The notes beneath the pieces were generated by a model. That model was not told where the DNA came from. It saw only the letters and a list, made by a program, of their open reading frames with translations, and ran no database searches. This document shows, piece by piece, positions 52,647-61,712 of a DNA stretch of 64,000 nt. This DNA is from an uncultured Granulosicoccus sp. (GTDB lineage Bacteria > Pseudomonadota > Gammaproteobacteria > Granulosicoccales > Granulosicoccaceae). A program made the translations under genes and the position numbers. The stretch covers positions 186,001 through 250,000 of the forward strand of contig CANLXI010000004.1 of NCBI GenBank assembly GCA_947495035.1. The letters are read 5' to 3'. Position 1 is the first letter of the stretch, and the number at the start of each line of letters is the position of its first letter.

Positions 52647-55481
52647 ATGAGAATGATCCGCGCAGCGTATGAGAAATGCCGATCAGCCAGCTTCCATCGT
52701 ATTGCATTCATTGGCTTTTCCCTGCTGTTGTCGGCACCGCTGCAGGCTGTTGACTCCTGCGGCACACTGACGGAGAAACAGATTCTCGAGCTTGTACCGA
52801 ATCGATCGGTGCAGATGAAGGGTCTGCAGCACTCTGTGTACAACGCCTACCGAAAGAGTCCGGACACGCCAGTCGACCGGCGGCTGAGTGATGGCCTCAT
52901 CGGCGGAAGGACCATGGAACTGCTTGGCACATTCTGCCGCGACCTTGGAATCGATGCCGGGGAGGACACTGCTGAAGAACTGATCGCTGCGGCCGGTGAG
53001 CTCGGACTCTTGCAGGAACGCATGCCCGAATGGCGTGAACAGGTGATTGAAGAGGATTTCCTGACCTGGACAGATTCACTGGAATCCGGCGTGTACGGTG
53101 GTTCTCTGCACCTCGACGAAAACCTCCCCGAGGGGCCCGTGCGTTTGTTTCTGCTTGACGCGTTCGCCGAGCGGGTTCAGTCCCCGGACACGTCAGGAAG
53201 CAGAGATGCAGAGGGTGGCGCAGGACTCTTCGTATTGACAGAGGACGATCTGGTTCTGGCAAACAGTGGTGCACTGGAGGCCGTGAGCGAAGTCGCTGGA
53301 GTTCGCTTCAAGACGCGCCGTGATCTGAGGGTTGCGCTTGGCGAAGCGCTGGAGGGGGCAGAGGACGACGCCTCGCGGATCATGGATGGCCTGCTTGCAA
53401 AGGTCGATACCATCGAGACCTTCGGCTTGCAGCAGGATTTTCGCAGCCAGCTTGTCGATGGCGTGCCACCTGATCTGCTTGAGCGACTGGCACTACTGAA
53501 TGAAGGAGAATCCGACTCACGCCAGGCGTTCATCGAGCGGGCAAATACCCTGGTGGGGGAACTCGACAAGCTGTATCGTAAGCAGATTGCAGACCGAGTA
53601 CCCATCGTCAGCGAGAACGCTGATCAGTCCGATGTCGTAACAGCTCCGGAGTCCTTCGGCGTGTTGCGCCGCCAACTTCGCGCTGACGGCGTGCCGGAGT
53701 CCATACTTGCACGCCTTGGTGCGTCTCTTACCGCAGGCTCGCCACGTGTGGTGGGTGCCGTAACGACAGTGTGGAAACAACGAATCTCCGCTCTGGTTGT
53801 GCCGCGTCCGGTCTACATGCTCGCGCCTGAGGTGCTGGAGGAACCGGAGTTGCACGCCAGATTGCAGGCAATGCCAGACGAAGTGGCTGAAGCCATTGCG
53901 ACGTTGACAGATGTGCGATTTCCGAACAGACATCTGTTTCGCAAGGCATTGCAACTGTCTTTGCCAGGTAGCGCCATGGGAACTGACCTCGAAGACAGGA
54001 TTCTGGTTCTTGCCAGAAAGAGCAAGACTCATCCGGCATTCGACGACCTCGAACTTGCACCCATAAACTGGGAGGGGACGTCATGCGGCTGCTCGCCAGC
54101 CGGATTCAGCGATGGTGGTTATCCGGATGAGCTGTATGGTCTGTTTCCGTATTGGCAAGCTCCACAAGCGAATGCCGATGAAGACGGTGCCACCGTGGAA
54201 ATGGATTTCAGCGCTCTGAATCGGATTGGCTACTATGGGCTGGGTTTCAACGCCGAAGGTGACATCGTCGATGAACTGCATTGGCGTGAACGTGCTTTTG
54301 GCGAGAGCGCGAATCCACTTGCACGTCGAGACTTTGCCGACTTCGTCTACGAAGCTCATCAATATCGCACACAGGTAGATGTCGTCATCCACAACGATGA
54401 CTGGAGCAGCTGGGTACCTGGCCAAGGCAAGGAAACAAGCAACGTCAATGCACGAGTGGCCACAAGACTGGTCGAGTCGATTGCCGGTCTCATTACCCCT
54501 GAGCTGCAGCGACTGAGCAATCGCGTCAAGCCCGTCATCACGTTCGGCATCAGTCCAAGGCGTACACTCGGTGACGGTGTGACGCTGGATTTCGATTTCT
54601 CTGCAGCGGGGGATGACACTGCCCAATGGTTGTTCGACAACCATCTTGGAGAAACCTTCTACGAGTCTCTCCACCTGGCATTGAACGGGCCATCCGATGA
54701 GGATGGCGAAGACGATGACCCTTTTTCCATCAACCTGATGGTTCCTGCCAGTTGCCTGATCGTTGCGTCGGCCTCGTCCACAAGACCGGACGGATGCGCC
54801 TATTTTCAGTTGGAGAATCTGCAATACCTGCTCGAATACGTTGATCTGTTTGTGGTGGACATGAGCGAGTTCGAGCCGCAACCCGAAAATGATGATGTGC
54901 TGGCGCTGGATGATCGACTTGAGCGGGTGCGCAGTGGCATGGAGTCATTCGAAGACATCGATGTGCGCCTTGCGGTGCTTGGCAAGCTGGTACCGCTGAT
55001 CGTCGCGGGGCCGGCAGAGGAGGATGTTGAAGCTCTGTCGGATACCATTGCCTATGAGCGCTGGAATTTTGCCGGTCTCGCGTCCTGGTTGCTGCCGTCA
55101 CAGGAGACCCTGCACCAGGTGACACGGTCAACTTTCATCGGCGATGGGGGTGCAGGTATTCTGGCCTCGGTGGAGGCGCGTGTATGCGGCGTCGTGTGTC
55201 CGCTGCGATGGTATGCGCGAATGTTGCTGTTCGTTGTAGGGATGAGCGCTGCGCTGTACATGCTTGCCTCTCTTCACTGGTTCGGGCTGCGCGAGGTCTA
55301 TGGTCAGATGTGGTTCCGGATGGCGGTCACCGCCATGGTCGTGTTACTGGTTGCGACATTCTGGTGCGACCCGTATTGGGCTCAAAGGCAATCCTTGTTG
55401 ATGGTGTTTCTGGTGGCACTGGTGCTGGCGGTCTGGTTGCTGTCACAACGCAGCAAGGAACTCGAGAGAACCTATCCGTGA
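52647..55481 (+). CDS. Exported membrane-anchored protein with degenerate GH18-like domain
   Basis: 944 residues, starting at 52647, 28 bp after the ATPase. Residues 1-36 are a signal peptide (RIAFIGFSLLLSAPLQAVDS). Residues 40-100 resemble a peptidoglycan-binding repeat (SDGLIGGRTMELLGTFCRDL). From about 490 a GH18-like region begins with DELYGLFPYWQA and DFSALNRIGYYGLGF. The catalytic motif DGxDxDxE is DGVTLDFD (643-650), with Thr for the second Asp and Asp for the essential Glu, so chitinase activity is doubtful. Three helices follow at about 852-938. It should sit on the periplasmic face of the inner membrane, perhaps linking particles or release to the cell wall. Function is inference. 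Confidence 0.72.
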   Translation: MRMIRAAYEKCRSASFHRIAFIGFSLLLSAPLQAVDSCGTLTEKQILELVPNRSVQMKGLQHSVYNAYRKSPDTPVDRRLSDGLIGGRTMELLGTFCRDLGIDAGEDTAEELIAAAGELGLLQERMPEWREQVIEEDFLTWTDSLESGVYGGSLHLDENLPEGPVRLFLLDAFAERVQSPDTSGSRDAEGGAGLFVLTEDDLVLANSGALEAVSEVAGVRFKTRRDLRVALGEALEGAEDDASRIMDGLLAKVDTIETFGLQQDFRSQLVDGVPPDLLERLALLNEGESDSRQAFIERANTLVGELDKLYRKQIADRVPIVSENADQSDVVTAPESFGVLRRQLRADGVPESILARLGASLTAGSPRVVGAVTTVWKQRISALVVPRPVYMLAPEVLEEPELHARLQAMPDEVAEAIATLTDVRFPNRHLFRKALQLSLPGSAMGTDLEDRILVLARKSKTHPAFDDLELAPINWEGTSCGCSPAGFSDGGYPDELYGLFPYWQAPQANADEDGATVEMDFSALNRIGYYGLGFNAEGDIVDELHWRERAFGESANPLARRDFADFVYEAHQYRTQVDVVIHNDDWSSWVPGQGKETSNVNARVATRLVESIAGLITPELQRLSNRVKPVITFGISPRRTLGDGVTLDFDFSAAGDDTAQWLFDNHLGETFYESLHLALNGPSDEDGEDDDPFSINLMVPASCLIVASASSTRPDGCAYFQLENLQYLLEYVDLFVVDMSEFEPQPENDDVLALDDRLERVRSGMESFEDIDVRLAVLGKLVPLIVAGPAEEDVEALSDTIAYERWNFAGLASWLLPSQETLHQVTRSTFIGDGGAGILASVEARVCGVVCPLRWYARMLLFVVGMSAALYMLASLHWFGLREVYGQMWFRMAVTAMVVLLVATFWCDPYWAQRQSLLMVFLVALVLAVWLLSQRSKELERTYP

Positions 55482-55541
55482 TGACATGGCATGCTCACAA
55501 TACGCAGTCGCCGGTGAACTGGAATCCACAGAGATGTCATC

Positions 55542-58500
55542 GTGATACATGCGAATGCCAAGGGTGATCGGCAAGACAACAACACGACATCAGCCGAGGC
55601 GTCAGCAAAGTCGTCGGACGGCGATGCGGCGCTGGTCGAATTCTCTGATGATCGCGATGAGGCCGTGCAGCTGCGAAATCTGCAATCACTGGCCGACAAC
55701 AGCACCCGAATCGCACAGCTGAACAGGAAGGGAGGCGCAGCTCCTCCTGCTGACCCCTTCCCAGGTAAGGGTTATCGACTGGGTGGAACAGGAAGACAGG
55801 AGGACAGCCCACTGCTTGATTTGCAGGTTGGTGACGATAGGCCGCTTGCGTCACGTCCGGTGAGTGTCAGACGACGGCGAAGACGCAAGGCTCGATCCGC
55901 TCGCCCCCTCAATCTGCCACGCGACCCTGGCAGCATGACAATGATGGAGATGCGTTCTCGGGACAGCGGTGGCGGCGCAGGCTCAGGCTCAGGCCAGCTG
56001 TCTGGTGAGGAGCAGCTTGCGAACCGCGGGAGTGGATCCGTCACCCTTGTCGAGAGGCCATCAGAAAGACCTGATGCCTCCATGGAGGAGCCTGGCGAAG
56101 TTGCCGTGAGTTTCCCTGGTGCTGGCCATTCATTGATACAGAGTGCTGAACCTGAATCTGTAGCACAGGGGCTGGCAGTCTCCCACATTGGCATCGAATC
56201 AGACGAATCAATCGCAGAACCTGTCGGTGAGGGTTCAGTTGAAGCAGCGGCGCTTGCCGAGTGGTACCGAAGTTTCATGCGGACGCGAGGATGGGCCAGC
56301 GAAGCCGAGATTACTCAGCTTGCCAATTCATTTGGCGTACGCATCAGGATCGTGGCATGTGACGCGGAAGGTAATCAGCTCTACCCGTACGTTGTGGGCA
56401 TCGGCGGTCCGCTGTTTGCCATTCGCCGGCAAGGGAACCATTATGACGCCATTGCACCCGATGGTTCCATCATTCAAATTCTCGGCGATGGCAACTGCGG
56501 ATTTGCGGCGTTTTTTCGTGTGGTGACTGGAAGAATACCTGAGTCGGCTGAGGTCGCCGGCCTGCGCGAAATGGCGGTAGTTGGTCTCGGTGATGATGAC
56601 ATTGCGATCATCATGAATGCCGCTGACGATCAGGATGCCGATCTTGCACGTGCGCTGGGTGGACAGGCCAACAAGACTGTGAACGGACAAGTAGCCGATT
56701 CGGGCACGGATGAGTTGGAGGGGCAATTGGCCTTCAAAGGGTCGGTCCACAGATTTGGCGGCGAAGCGGGCAGATATCGTCTGGGCGAGTTGCCCGAACT
56801 CACGGAGGAAGAGTCGATTCTGTTCGATCATATTGATTGGGCAGAGATGGAGGCGCAGGATGATGCGAGGCAAGACGTGGCTGGCGAGCGCATCGCGATA
56901 GACGTCGAAGGCATGGATGACGCGATGGATGAAGAGGCCGGCGAGCGCATCGCGGTAGACGTCGAAGGCGTGGACGATGCGATGGATGAAGAGGCCGGCG
57001 AGCGCATCGCGATAGACGTCGAAGGCATGGATGACGCGATGGATGAAGAGGCTGGCGCGCGCATCGCGATAGACGTCGAAGGCATGGACGATGCGATGGA
57101 TGAAGAGGCCGGCGAGCGCATCGCGATAGACGTCGAAGGCATGGACGACGCGATGGATGAAGAGGCCGGCGAGCGCATCGCGATAGACGTCGAAGGCATG
57201 GACGATGCGATGGATGATCTCGTCGTTGGAGGCGGCCAGCCGATGCCTCAAGGTGGACCGGCACTGCTACAGGCACCAGCGGCAGACGATGCCTTGCCGG
57301 AGATTGAAGGCGAAAGTGCGGGAGAAGAGCTGCTCGACTTGATTGCAGCCCTGACTGACCTCAGCGGAAATGTTGGTACTGAGGGGCACAACAATGCCGG
57401 AGGCCAGCTTGCCGGTGAGGTCTTCGAGCAGGTTGTCAATGGCTGGTTCGGTAGTCAGGGTGACATTCTGTTGTCCGGCATCTCGGATGCCGGGCAGGCC
57501 CTGGCTGACGGGGCTGCCATTGGCATTGTCATCGCGAAAGCGCTGAAAACGCTCAGAGACGACGAGTCCTCACCCGCACAGCGAGTTGGAGCACGGCTGG
57601 AATTGGTTCAGGCAACGGCTCGCTTTGCTTCAGCGGCGGGGAAGCTCACTGGGGGAACCTATCACGCCTTGTCGGCAGACTCCTCAATCGCCTCGAGTCC
57701 GGATTTCGAGTCTGTCTTTGATTTCGCCGCAACTGGCGGTGATTCGATAGCCACCGATGCCAAGCTTGTCGGTGACGTCGGAGGCGCGATGGCCAGCGTG
57801 CTGGGTATCGGTCTCACCGTGGTCAAGCTGGTTGACGAGGTGCAGTCCGGCGAATTGTTGAAGGGTGGTTCATCAGAGGCAACAGGGAGAATCGCACTGC
57901 GTGGACTGAAGTTGCTGAGCGGTGCTGGCGGCAGTGCCAAGGCAATCGGATTGATTGTCGGTCAGATTCAGGGAGGAGGCCAGATTGCCAGTGGCTTCGG
58001 TGGTGCGGCATTCGACGCAGTTTCCACCAATGTCGTTCCGGGTCTTGGTGCAGCCGTGGCTGCGGCCAACGTTGTACGGCAAAGCTATCTCATTCACAAA
58101 TTACGCAAGCGAATACAGGTGTTGACGCTTGAGATCGACTCGGGGAGACATGCGGGTGGAGACGTAGAGGCAATGCAATTCATCCTGGAAAACATCACCA
58201 AACGGATCAAACGGGCTGCGATAGACATCGGCACCGACCTGGTAGCCGCCGCCGGCAGTATTGTCCAGGCCTCGGGTGTTGGCGCAGGACCCGGTATGGC
58301 GCTCAGCGTAGGCAGTAGCGCCACCAAGCTGGGGTTTGCAGGTCACAGGGCGGCAAAACAATCGCTGCGTAATCGATCAGCGAAGAAAAGGCAGGAACAA
58401 GGTAAGCATGAAAGCTACGCTGACTGGGAAGCCAGACAGAAATCGAAAACCGGTGGGCGTGGAGTGAAGGCGCGATTGAACCGTGCCATCACGATGAACT

Positions 58501-58673
58501 GGAGCAAAAGTACCGAGAAAAAGGCCAGACGCTACCTGGAGATGGCTCAGCGTATACTGGCGATGGACAGTGACCAGATATTCAGAACGATGGGGTTGAA
58601 GAAAAAGCACCTTGACGTGAAAAGTCGATCTGACAAGCTCGATGTCATCGTTGATGCATTGAGGAGGCGATGA
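55542..58673 (+). CDS. Large eCIS cargo candidate with permuted OTU-like protease domain
   Basis: A 1043-residue protein with GTG start. Residues 1-235 look disordered. Residues 240-350 carry OTU-like elements in inverted order: WASEAEITQLANSFGVRIRI (251-270) and NHYDAI with H300 come first, then GDGNCGFAAFFRVVTG with D316 and C319, and LREMAVVG. A normal OTU protease has the DGNC box first. Residues 447-559 are six acidic 19-residue repeats. Residues 600-940 are Gly/Ala-rich and amphipathic, with no classical signal peptide, and the C-terminus is basic. It lies directly after the structural genes and before a chaperone-like gene. The best guess is a deubiquitinase toxin delivered to eukaryotic cells. 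Confidence 0.72.
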   Translation: MIHANAKGDRQDNNTTSAEASAKSSDGDAALVEFSDDRDEAVQLRNLQSLADNSTRIAQLNRKGGAAPPADPFPGKGYRLGGTGRQEDSPLLDLQVGDDRPLASRPVSVRRRRRRKARSARPLNLPRDPGSMTMMEMRSRDSGGGAGSGSGQLSGEEQLANRGSGSVTLVERPSERPDASMEEPGEVAVSFPGAGHSLIQSAEPESVAQGLAVSHIGIESDESIAEPVGEGSVEAAALAEWYRSFMRTRGWASEAEITQLANSFGVRIRIVACDAEGNQLYPYVVGIGGPLFAIRRQGNHYDAIAPDGSIIQILGDGNCGFAAFFRVVTGRIPESAEVAGLREMAVVGLGDDDIAIIMNAADDQDADLARALGGQANKTVNGQVADSGTDELEGQLAFKGSVHRFGGEAGRYRLGELPELTEEESILFDHIDWAEMEAQDDARQDVAGERIAIDVEGMDDAMDEEAGERIAVDVEGVDDAMDEEAGERIAIDVEGMDDAMDEEAGARIAIDVEGMDDAMDEEAGERIAIDVEGMDDAMDEEAGERIAIDVEGMDDAMDDLVVGGGQPMPQGGPALLQAPAADDALPEIEGESAGEELLDLIAALTDLSGNVGTEGHNNAGGQLAGEVFEQVVNGWFGSQGDILLSGISDAGQALADGAAIGIVIAKALKTLRDDESSPAQRVGARLELVQATARFASAAGKLTGGTYHALSADSSIASSPDFESVFDFAATGGDSIATDAKLVGDVGGAMASVLGIGLTVVKLVDEVQSGELLKGGSSEATGRIALRGLKLLSGAGGSAKAIGLIVGQIQGGGQIASGFGGAAFDAVSTNVVPGLGAAVAAANVVRQSYLIHKLRKRIQVLTLEIDSGRHAGGDVEAMQFILENITKRIKRAAIDIGTDLVAAAGSIVQASGVGAGPGMALSVGSSATKLGFAGHRAAKQSLRNRSAKKRQEQGKHESYADWEARQKSKTGGRGVKARLNRAITMNWSKSTEKKARRYLEMAQRILAMDSDQIFRTMGLKKKHLDVKSRSDKLDVIVDALRRR
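56880..57218 (+). repeat. Six tandem 57-bp units encoding an acidic 19-residue repeat
   Basis: Each unit encodes a variant of AGERIAIDVEGMDDAMDEE; the last lacks the final residue pattern. Units differ by very few bases, so the array expanded recently. It lies between the OTU-like region and the helical C-terminal half of the cargo protein and may act as an acidic spacer. The reverse strand is also open across it, which is a by-product of the repeat. Confidence 0.95.
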
Positions 58674-58675
58674 CA

Positions 58676-59128
58676 ATGGATCTGCTTCATGCTCAAAGCG
58701 TTCTGGAGACCGAAGACTACGAGACTCGTCTGGCAGCGGCGACACCGTCGAGTCCTGTCGATCGCCTCGCCGTGGTGCTTCCCGGGGACGATGAGAGCGA
58801 AACTCGCCTGTTGTATCTGTTTGCGTTGCCCGGTCTCGAAGGTGTAGTCACAAGCGGAACACTCATGCAGAGCCTCGTCGATCTGGATGTCGACGTGCCA
58901 GCAGAAGCCATTGACACGCTTGTGCGTGTCCTGAACGATGTGAACGCCTCTGTGGCGCTGGGTCATTTCGGATTCGATTCCAATCAGCAACGGCTCCATT
59001 ACCGTTGCGTACAACTCTTACCCGATCATCCAACGCCGGAAGACGATGCTCGCCTGGTGGAGTCGGTGGCGCTGGCACATTTTCTTGTCGACAGGTTTGG
59101 TCCGGAAATCATTGATGCAGTAATGTGA
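58676..59128 (+). CDS. Small acidic chaperone-like protein (YbjN/type III chaperone-like)
   Basis: A 150-residue acidic protein with alternating helices and strands, ending VESVALAHFLVDRFGPEII, similar in layout to YbjN and class I type III chaperones. I cannot name a family with certainty. AGGAGG stands 8 nt before the ATG at 58676, which I prefer to the ATG at 58670 that overlaps the cargo stop. Position between two cargo genes suggests a dedicated loading chaperone for the OTU-like protein. Confidence 0.7.
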   Translation: MDLLHAQSVLETEDYETRLAAATPSSPVDRLAVVLPGDDESETRLLYLFALPGLEGVVTSGTLMQSLVDLDVDVPAEAIDTLVRVLNDVNASVALGHFGFDSNQQRLHYRCVQLLPDHPTPEDDARLVESVALAHFLVDRFGPEIIDAVM

Positions 59129-59238
59129 AATTCATATCCACCGGGTGCTTGGTGAATGGCTGATTGCATTCCGGAATTGTCAGGCCATTGAATACAGTTG
59201 TGCGTTTGTTAATGTAGTAGCACTGAAGGCCGCCTATC

Positions 59239-60621
59239 ATGAGTACTCATGCTGACAAGGTTCTGGACAATGACAGCTGCGCTGTAGCTGGTCGTTTATT
59301 TCAGCGGCGAAGCAGTAGCGAATTCATGTTGTCCCGTGAAAGCGATATCGACTCGTTGGGCATACAGCGAAAGCGCCAGGCGAAAGCAGCCACCGATTCG
59401 TCGCGCGCCCGATTGACAGCTCTGCAACAGGCCGCCGATAACAGTCCGCAAAACAGGAAAAGCAATCGCTTGCAGAGGATGGCAAACGATCAATTCGATC
59501 AGCATCACCCGAATAGCCAGTCGTCCGGAAACAATACGGGTTTACCCGACAAGCTGAAAAATGGCATGGAAAATCTTTCCGGGATGAGTCTTGATCATGT
59601 CAGGGTGCACTATGGCTCGACCAAACCGGCGGCATTGCAGGCCCACGCCTATGCCGTCGGTAGCGATATTCATATTGCCAAGGGGCAGGAGCGACATTTG
59701 CCTCACGAACTCGGCCATGTTGTCCAACAGGCGGAAGGTCGGGTCAGGCCCACCCGCAGGGTGAACGGCTTGTCGATAAGCGATGACGTCGGCCTGGAGC
59801 ACGAAGCGTCGGAGATGGGAGTGAGAGCGCTGGATGATGTCAGGCAAGAAAAACGGTTGATGCACGCAGAAGGAATAGTCCAGCACGTGGCTGATGGTTT
59901 TTCTTACGCAGATTCTTGTAAATCTGCTGGAAATCGTAACAGACTGCCGTCTTTTTCCTGTGGTGTCGTGCAACGAATCTCGAAAGAGGAACTTGTCGGA
60001 TATTTTGAAAGGATCCGGCAGTCGTTGCAGAAACTAAGCGTTGAAGCATCCCTGAACAAGGATCAGGAGTTTTATTTTCAAAGAGTGAGCGGCAAATTGA
60101 TCGTGCTGGGCCGGCAAGCGAGCGAACTCGAAGCGGGAGATGAAGCGGGTGCAAAGGCATTGAAAAAGGAATGGATACGCTGGTCGAAAACGACAGCCTA
60201 TTCGCACGCCGGAGGGCAGGAATATATAGAAGAATTACAGAGCGTAAGAACGAGAGTCAACGAGGAAAGCAGTCAAAAAAAGCAGCAACTCGAAAATGAA
60301 GAGCTCAGGCGAGTGGAAGCCGGGGCTCGCGCTCAACGCAAGGCTGATCTGCGCAGGAGGAATGATGCGGCTGTTCGTGGCATTCTGCAGCAGGTTGTCA
60401 AGGCCCGAAAGGTCTCTGGGCAAGAGCATTACAATGCCGGTAGTAACAAGCATATTACCATTGAAGGGGGGACGGATAACCCATTGAGACTGGAGCATGG
60501 CGACAAGGTGGATGATTTCAGGTTGACGGATATCGTGAGCCATGTAAAAGCGTCAGACAGTGCTATAGCAAAAGTGGTTTTTGTCCGTAATACAGGGAAC
60601 ATATTGGTGCATGTCCAATAG
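59239..60621 (+). CDS. DUF4157 eCIS cargo with unknown C-terminal domain
   Basis: A 460-residue protein. The DUF4157 domain spans about 100-200: LKNGMENLSGMSLDHVRVHY, AYAVGSDIHIAKGQERHLP and the zinc motif HELGH (H156, E157, H160), with GLEHEASEMG after it. A linker follows, then a charged helical region (residues 330-385, ENEELRRVEAGARAQRKADL) and a small domain (GSNKHITIEGGTDNPLRLEH) that I do not recognise. The DNA from about 59880 onward looks more AT-rich than the rest of the operon, suggesting the C-terminal part was acquired separately. Probably a toxin. Confidence 0.85.
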   Translation: MSTHADKVLDNDSCAVAGRLFQRRSSSEFMLSRESDIDSLGIQRKRQAKAATDSSRARLTALQQAADNSPQNRKSNRLQRMANDQFDQHHPNSQSSGNNTGLPDKLKNGMENLSGMSLDHVRVHYGSTKPAALQAHAYAVGSDIHIAKGQERHLPHELGHVVQQAEGRVRPTRRVNGLSISDDVGLEHEASEMGVRALDDVRQEKRLMHAEGIVQHVADGFSYADSCKSAGNRNRLPSFSCGVVQRISKEELVGYFERIRQSLQKLSVEASLNKDQEFYFQRVSGKLIVLGRQASELEAGDEAGAKALKKEWIRWSKTTAYSHAGGQEYIEELQSVRTRVNEESSQKKQQLENEELRRVEAGARAQRKADLRRRNDAAVRGILQQVVKARKVSGQEHYNAGSNKHITIEGGTDNPLRLEHGDKVDDFRLTDIVSHVKASDSAIAKVVFVRNTGNILVHVQ

Positions 60622-60833
60622 CAGCGTGGATCGCGGATACCGCTGGAGGTAGGGTGTCCGTCAATCCTTTATCATCCTGGTCAAGAATAGCGAAGAAAGA
60701 TGGATGGACTCAGGGAGGTGTATGCTGTGTGCCACATGCTGACAAGACAGAGGCAACGGCAGATTGATCCTGTTTGACAGGACCCTGTGCCGTGCATCCA
60801 TCGATCCTCCAGGCGATAGCGGAGAAGCTGAAC

Positions 60834-61385
60834 ATGATGCCAACGAACACTGGTCATGTATTCATGGCAATGAGCCTTGATGGGTTTGTAGCGCGTGAAG
60901 ATTTTTCACTGGATTGGCTGATGAAGCAGAACACCGAGGGCGAGGCACATGGCCATGAGGCGTTCATGTCCTCGGTGGACTGTGTGGTAATGGGTAGTGG
61001 TTCGTTTCGCACTGCACTGAAGTTCGATATCTGGCCCTATGAGAAGCCGGCAGTCGTGTTGAGCAAGTCATTGAACCCCAGAGACATCCCTGACAAGCTG
61101 CGTGACAAGGTCAGCATCTGCGAACTGACACCGCCTGAGGTCATGGCATCGCTGGCGGAGAAAGGCTGGCAGCGCGTGTATGTCGACGGTGGGAAAATCA
61201 TTCAGAGTTTCCTGCGAGAAGGTCTGATCAGCGACATGACGGTGACGCTCGTCCCCATTCTGATCGGATCAGGCAAGCGAATGTTCGGTGAGCTGGATGC
61301 TGATATCGATCTGCAACTGTTGGAATCCAGTTCATTCCCGTCGGGTCTGGTCACGTCCAGGTACAGGATCGTGCCGTTATCCTGA
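60834..61385 (+). CDS. Dihydrofolate reductase-family (RibD C-terminal-like) protein
   Basis: A 183-residue protein with VFMAMSLDGFVAREDFSLDW at the N-terminus, VVMGSGSFRTALKFDIWPYE and VYVDGGKIIQSFLREGLISD, typical of the RibD_C/YyaP group of DHFR-fold proteins. GGAG precedes the ATG at 60834. These proteins are reductases of mostly unknown substrate. It seems unrelated to the eCIS locus and marks its right border. Confidence 0.9.
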   Translation: MMPTNTGHVFMAMSLDGFVAREDFSLDWLMKQNTEGEAHGHEAFMSSVDCVVMGSGSFRTALKFDIWPYEKPAVVLSKSLNPRDIPDKLRDKVSICELTPPEVMASLAEKGWQRVYVDGGKIIQSFLREGLISDMTVTLVPILIGSGKRMFGELDADIDLQLLESSSFPSGLVTSRYRIVPLS

Positions 61386-61474
61386 CAACCATCGGATAGC
61401 ACGTCGAAAAGCCGGGCGGCTAACAGAAGAACTTCCGTGAAAGGTCCTGTCGATGGATGGGCGTTGAATCTTCT

Positions 61475-61681
61475 TCAATGCAGATCCGGTGGCTCTTCAC
61501 GATCACATTTCAGACACTCCAGAACTTCACCCAGCCTGGACGCACGACCCTCGTCAGACTCCACCCAGGGCCTGCTTGTCCAGGGTGGGTTGTGACGAAC
61601 ATGCTGCGTATGTCGGCATTCCAGCTCGGCGACCCAATCGTCCAGTTCGTCCTTGTGAAAGCCGGTAATCCTCCGTCTCAT
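61475..61681 (-). CDS. DUF3565 zinc-ribbon-like protein
   Basis: A 68-residue protein starting MRRRITGFHKDELDDWVAEL, then CRHTQHVRHNPPWTSRPWV and LECLKCDREE. The spacing of Cys and His residues (C-x-H then C-x2-C) fits the DUF3565 family, which I recognise from memory; metal binding is likely. A longer frame to 61741 lacks family similarity in its first 20 residues. Function unknown. Confidence 0.85.
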   Translation of the reverse strand: MRRRITGFHKDELDDWVAELECRHTQHVRHNPPWTSRPWVESDEGRASRLGEVLECLKCDREEPPDLH

Positions 61682-61712
61682 CGAGGCCGGATGCTTGACG
61701 AATCTGCATCCA

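Noticed and set aside
33691..55481. Prophage or type VI secretion system instead of eCIS
   Set aside because: DUF4255, DUF5908, the eCIS-type tape measure, the AAA+ ATPase and DUF4157 cargo are present. No TssJLM membrane complex, ClpV, terminase, capsid or integrase is seen.
56328..57251. Long reverse-strand frame under the acidic repeat
   Set aside because: It is open because the 57-bp repeat has no stop on the opposite strand. The forward protein has clear domain content.
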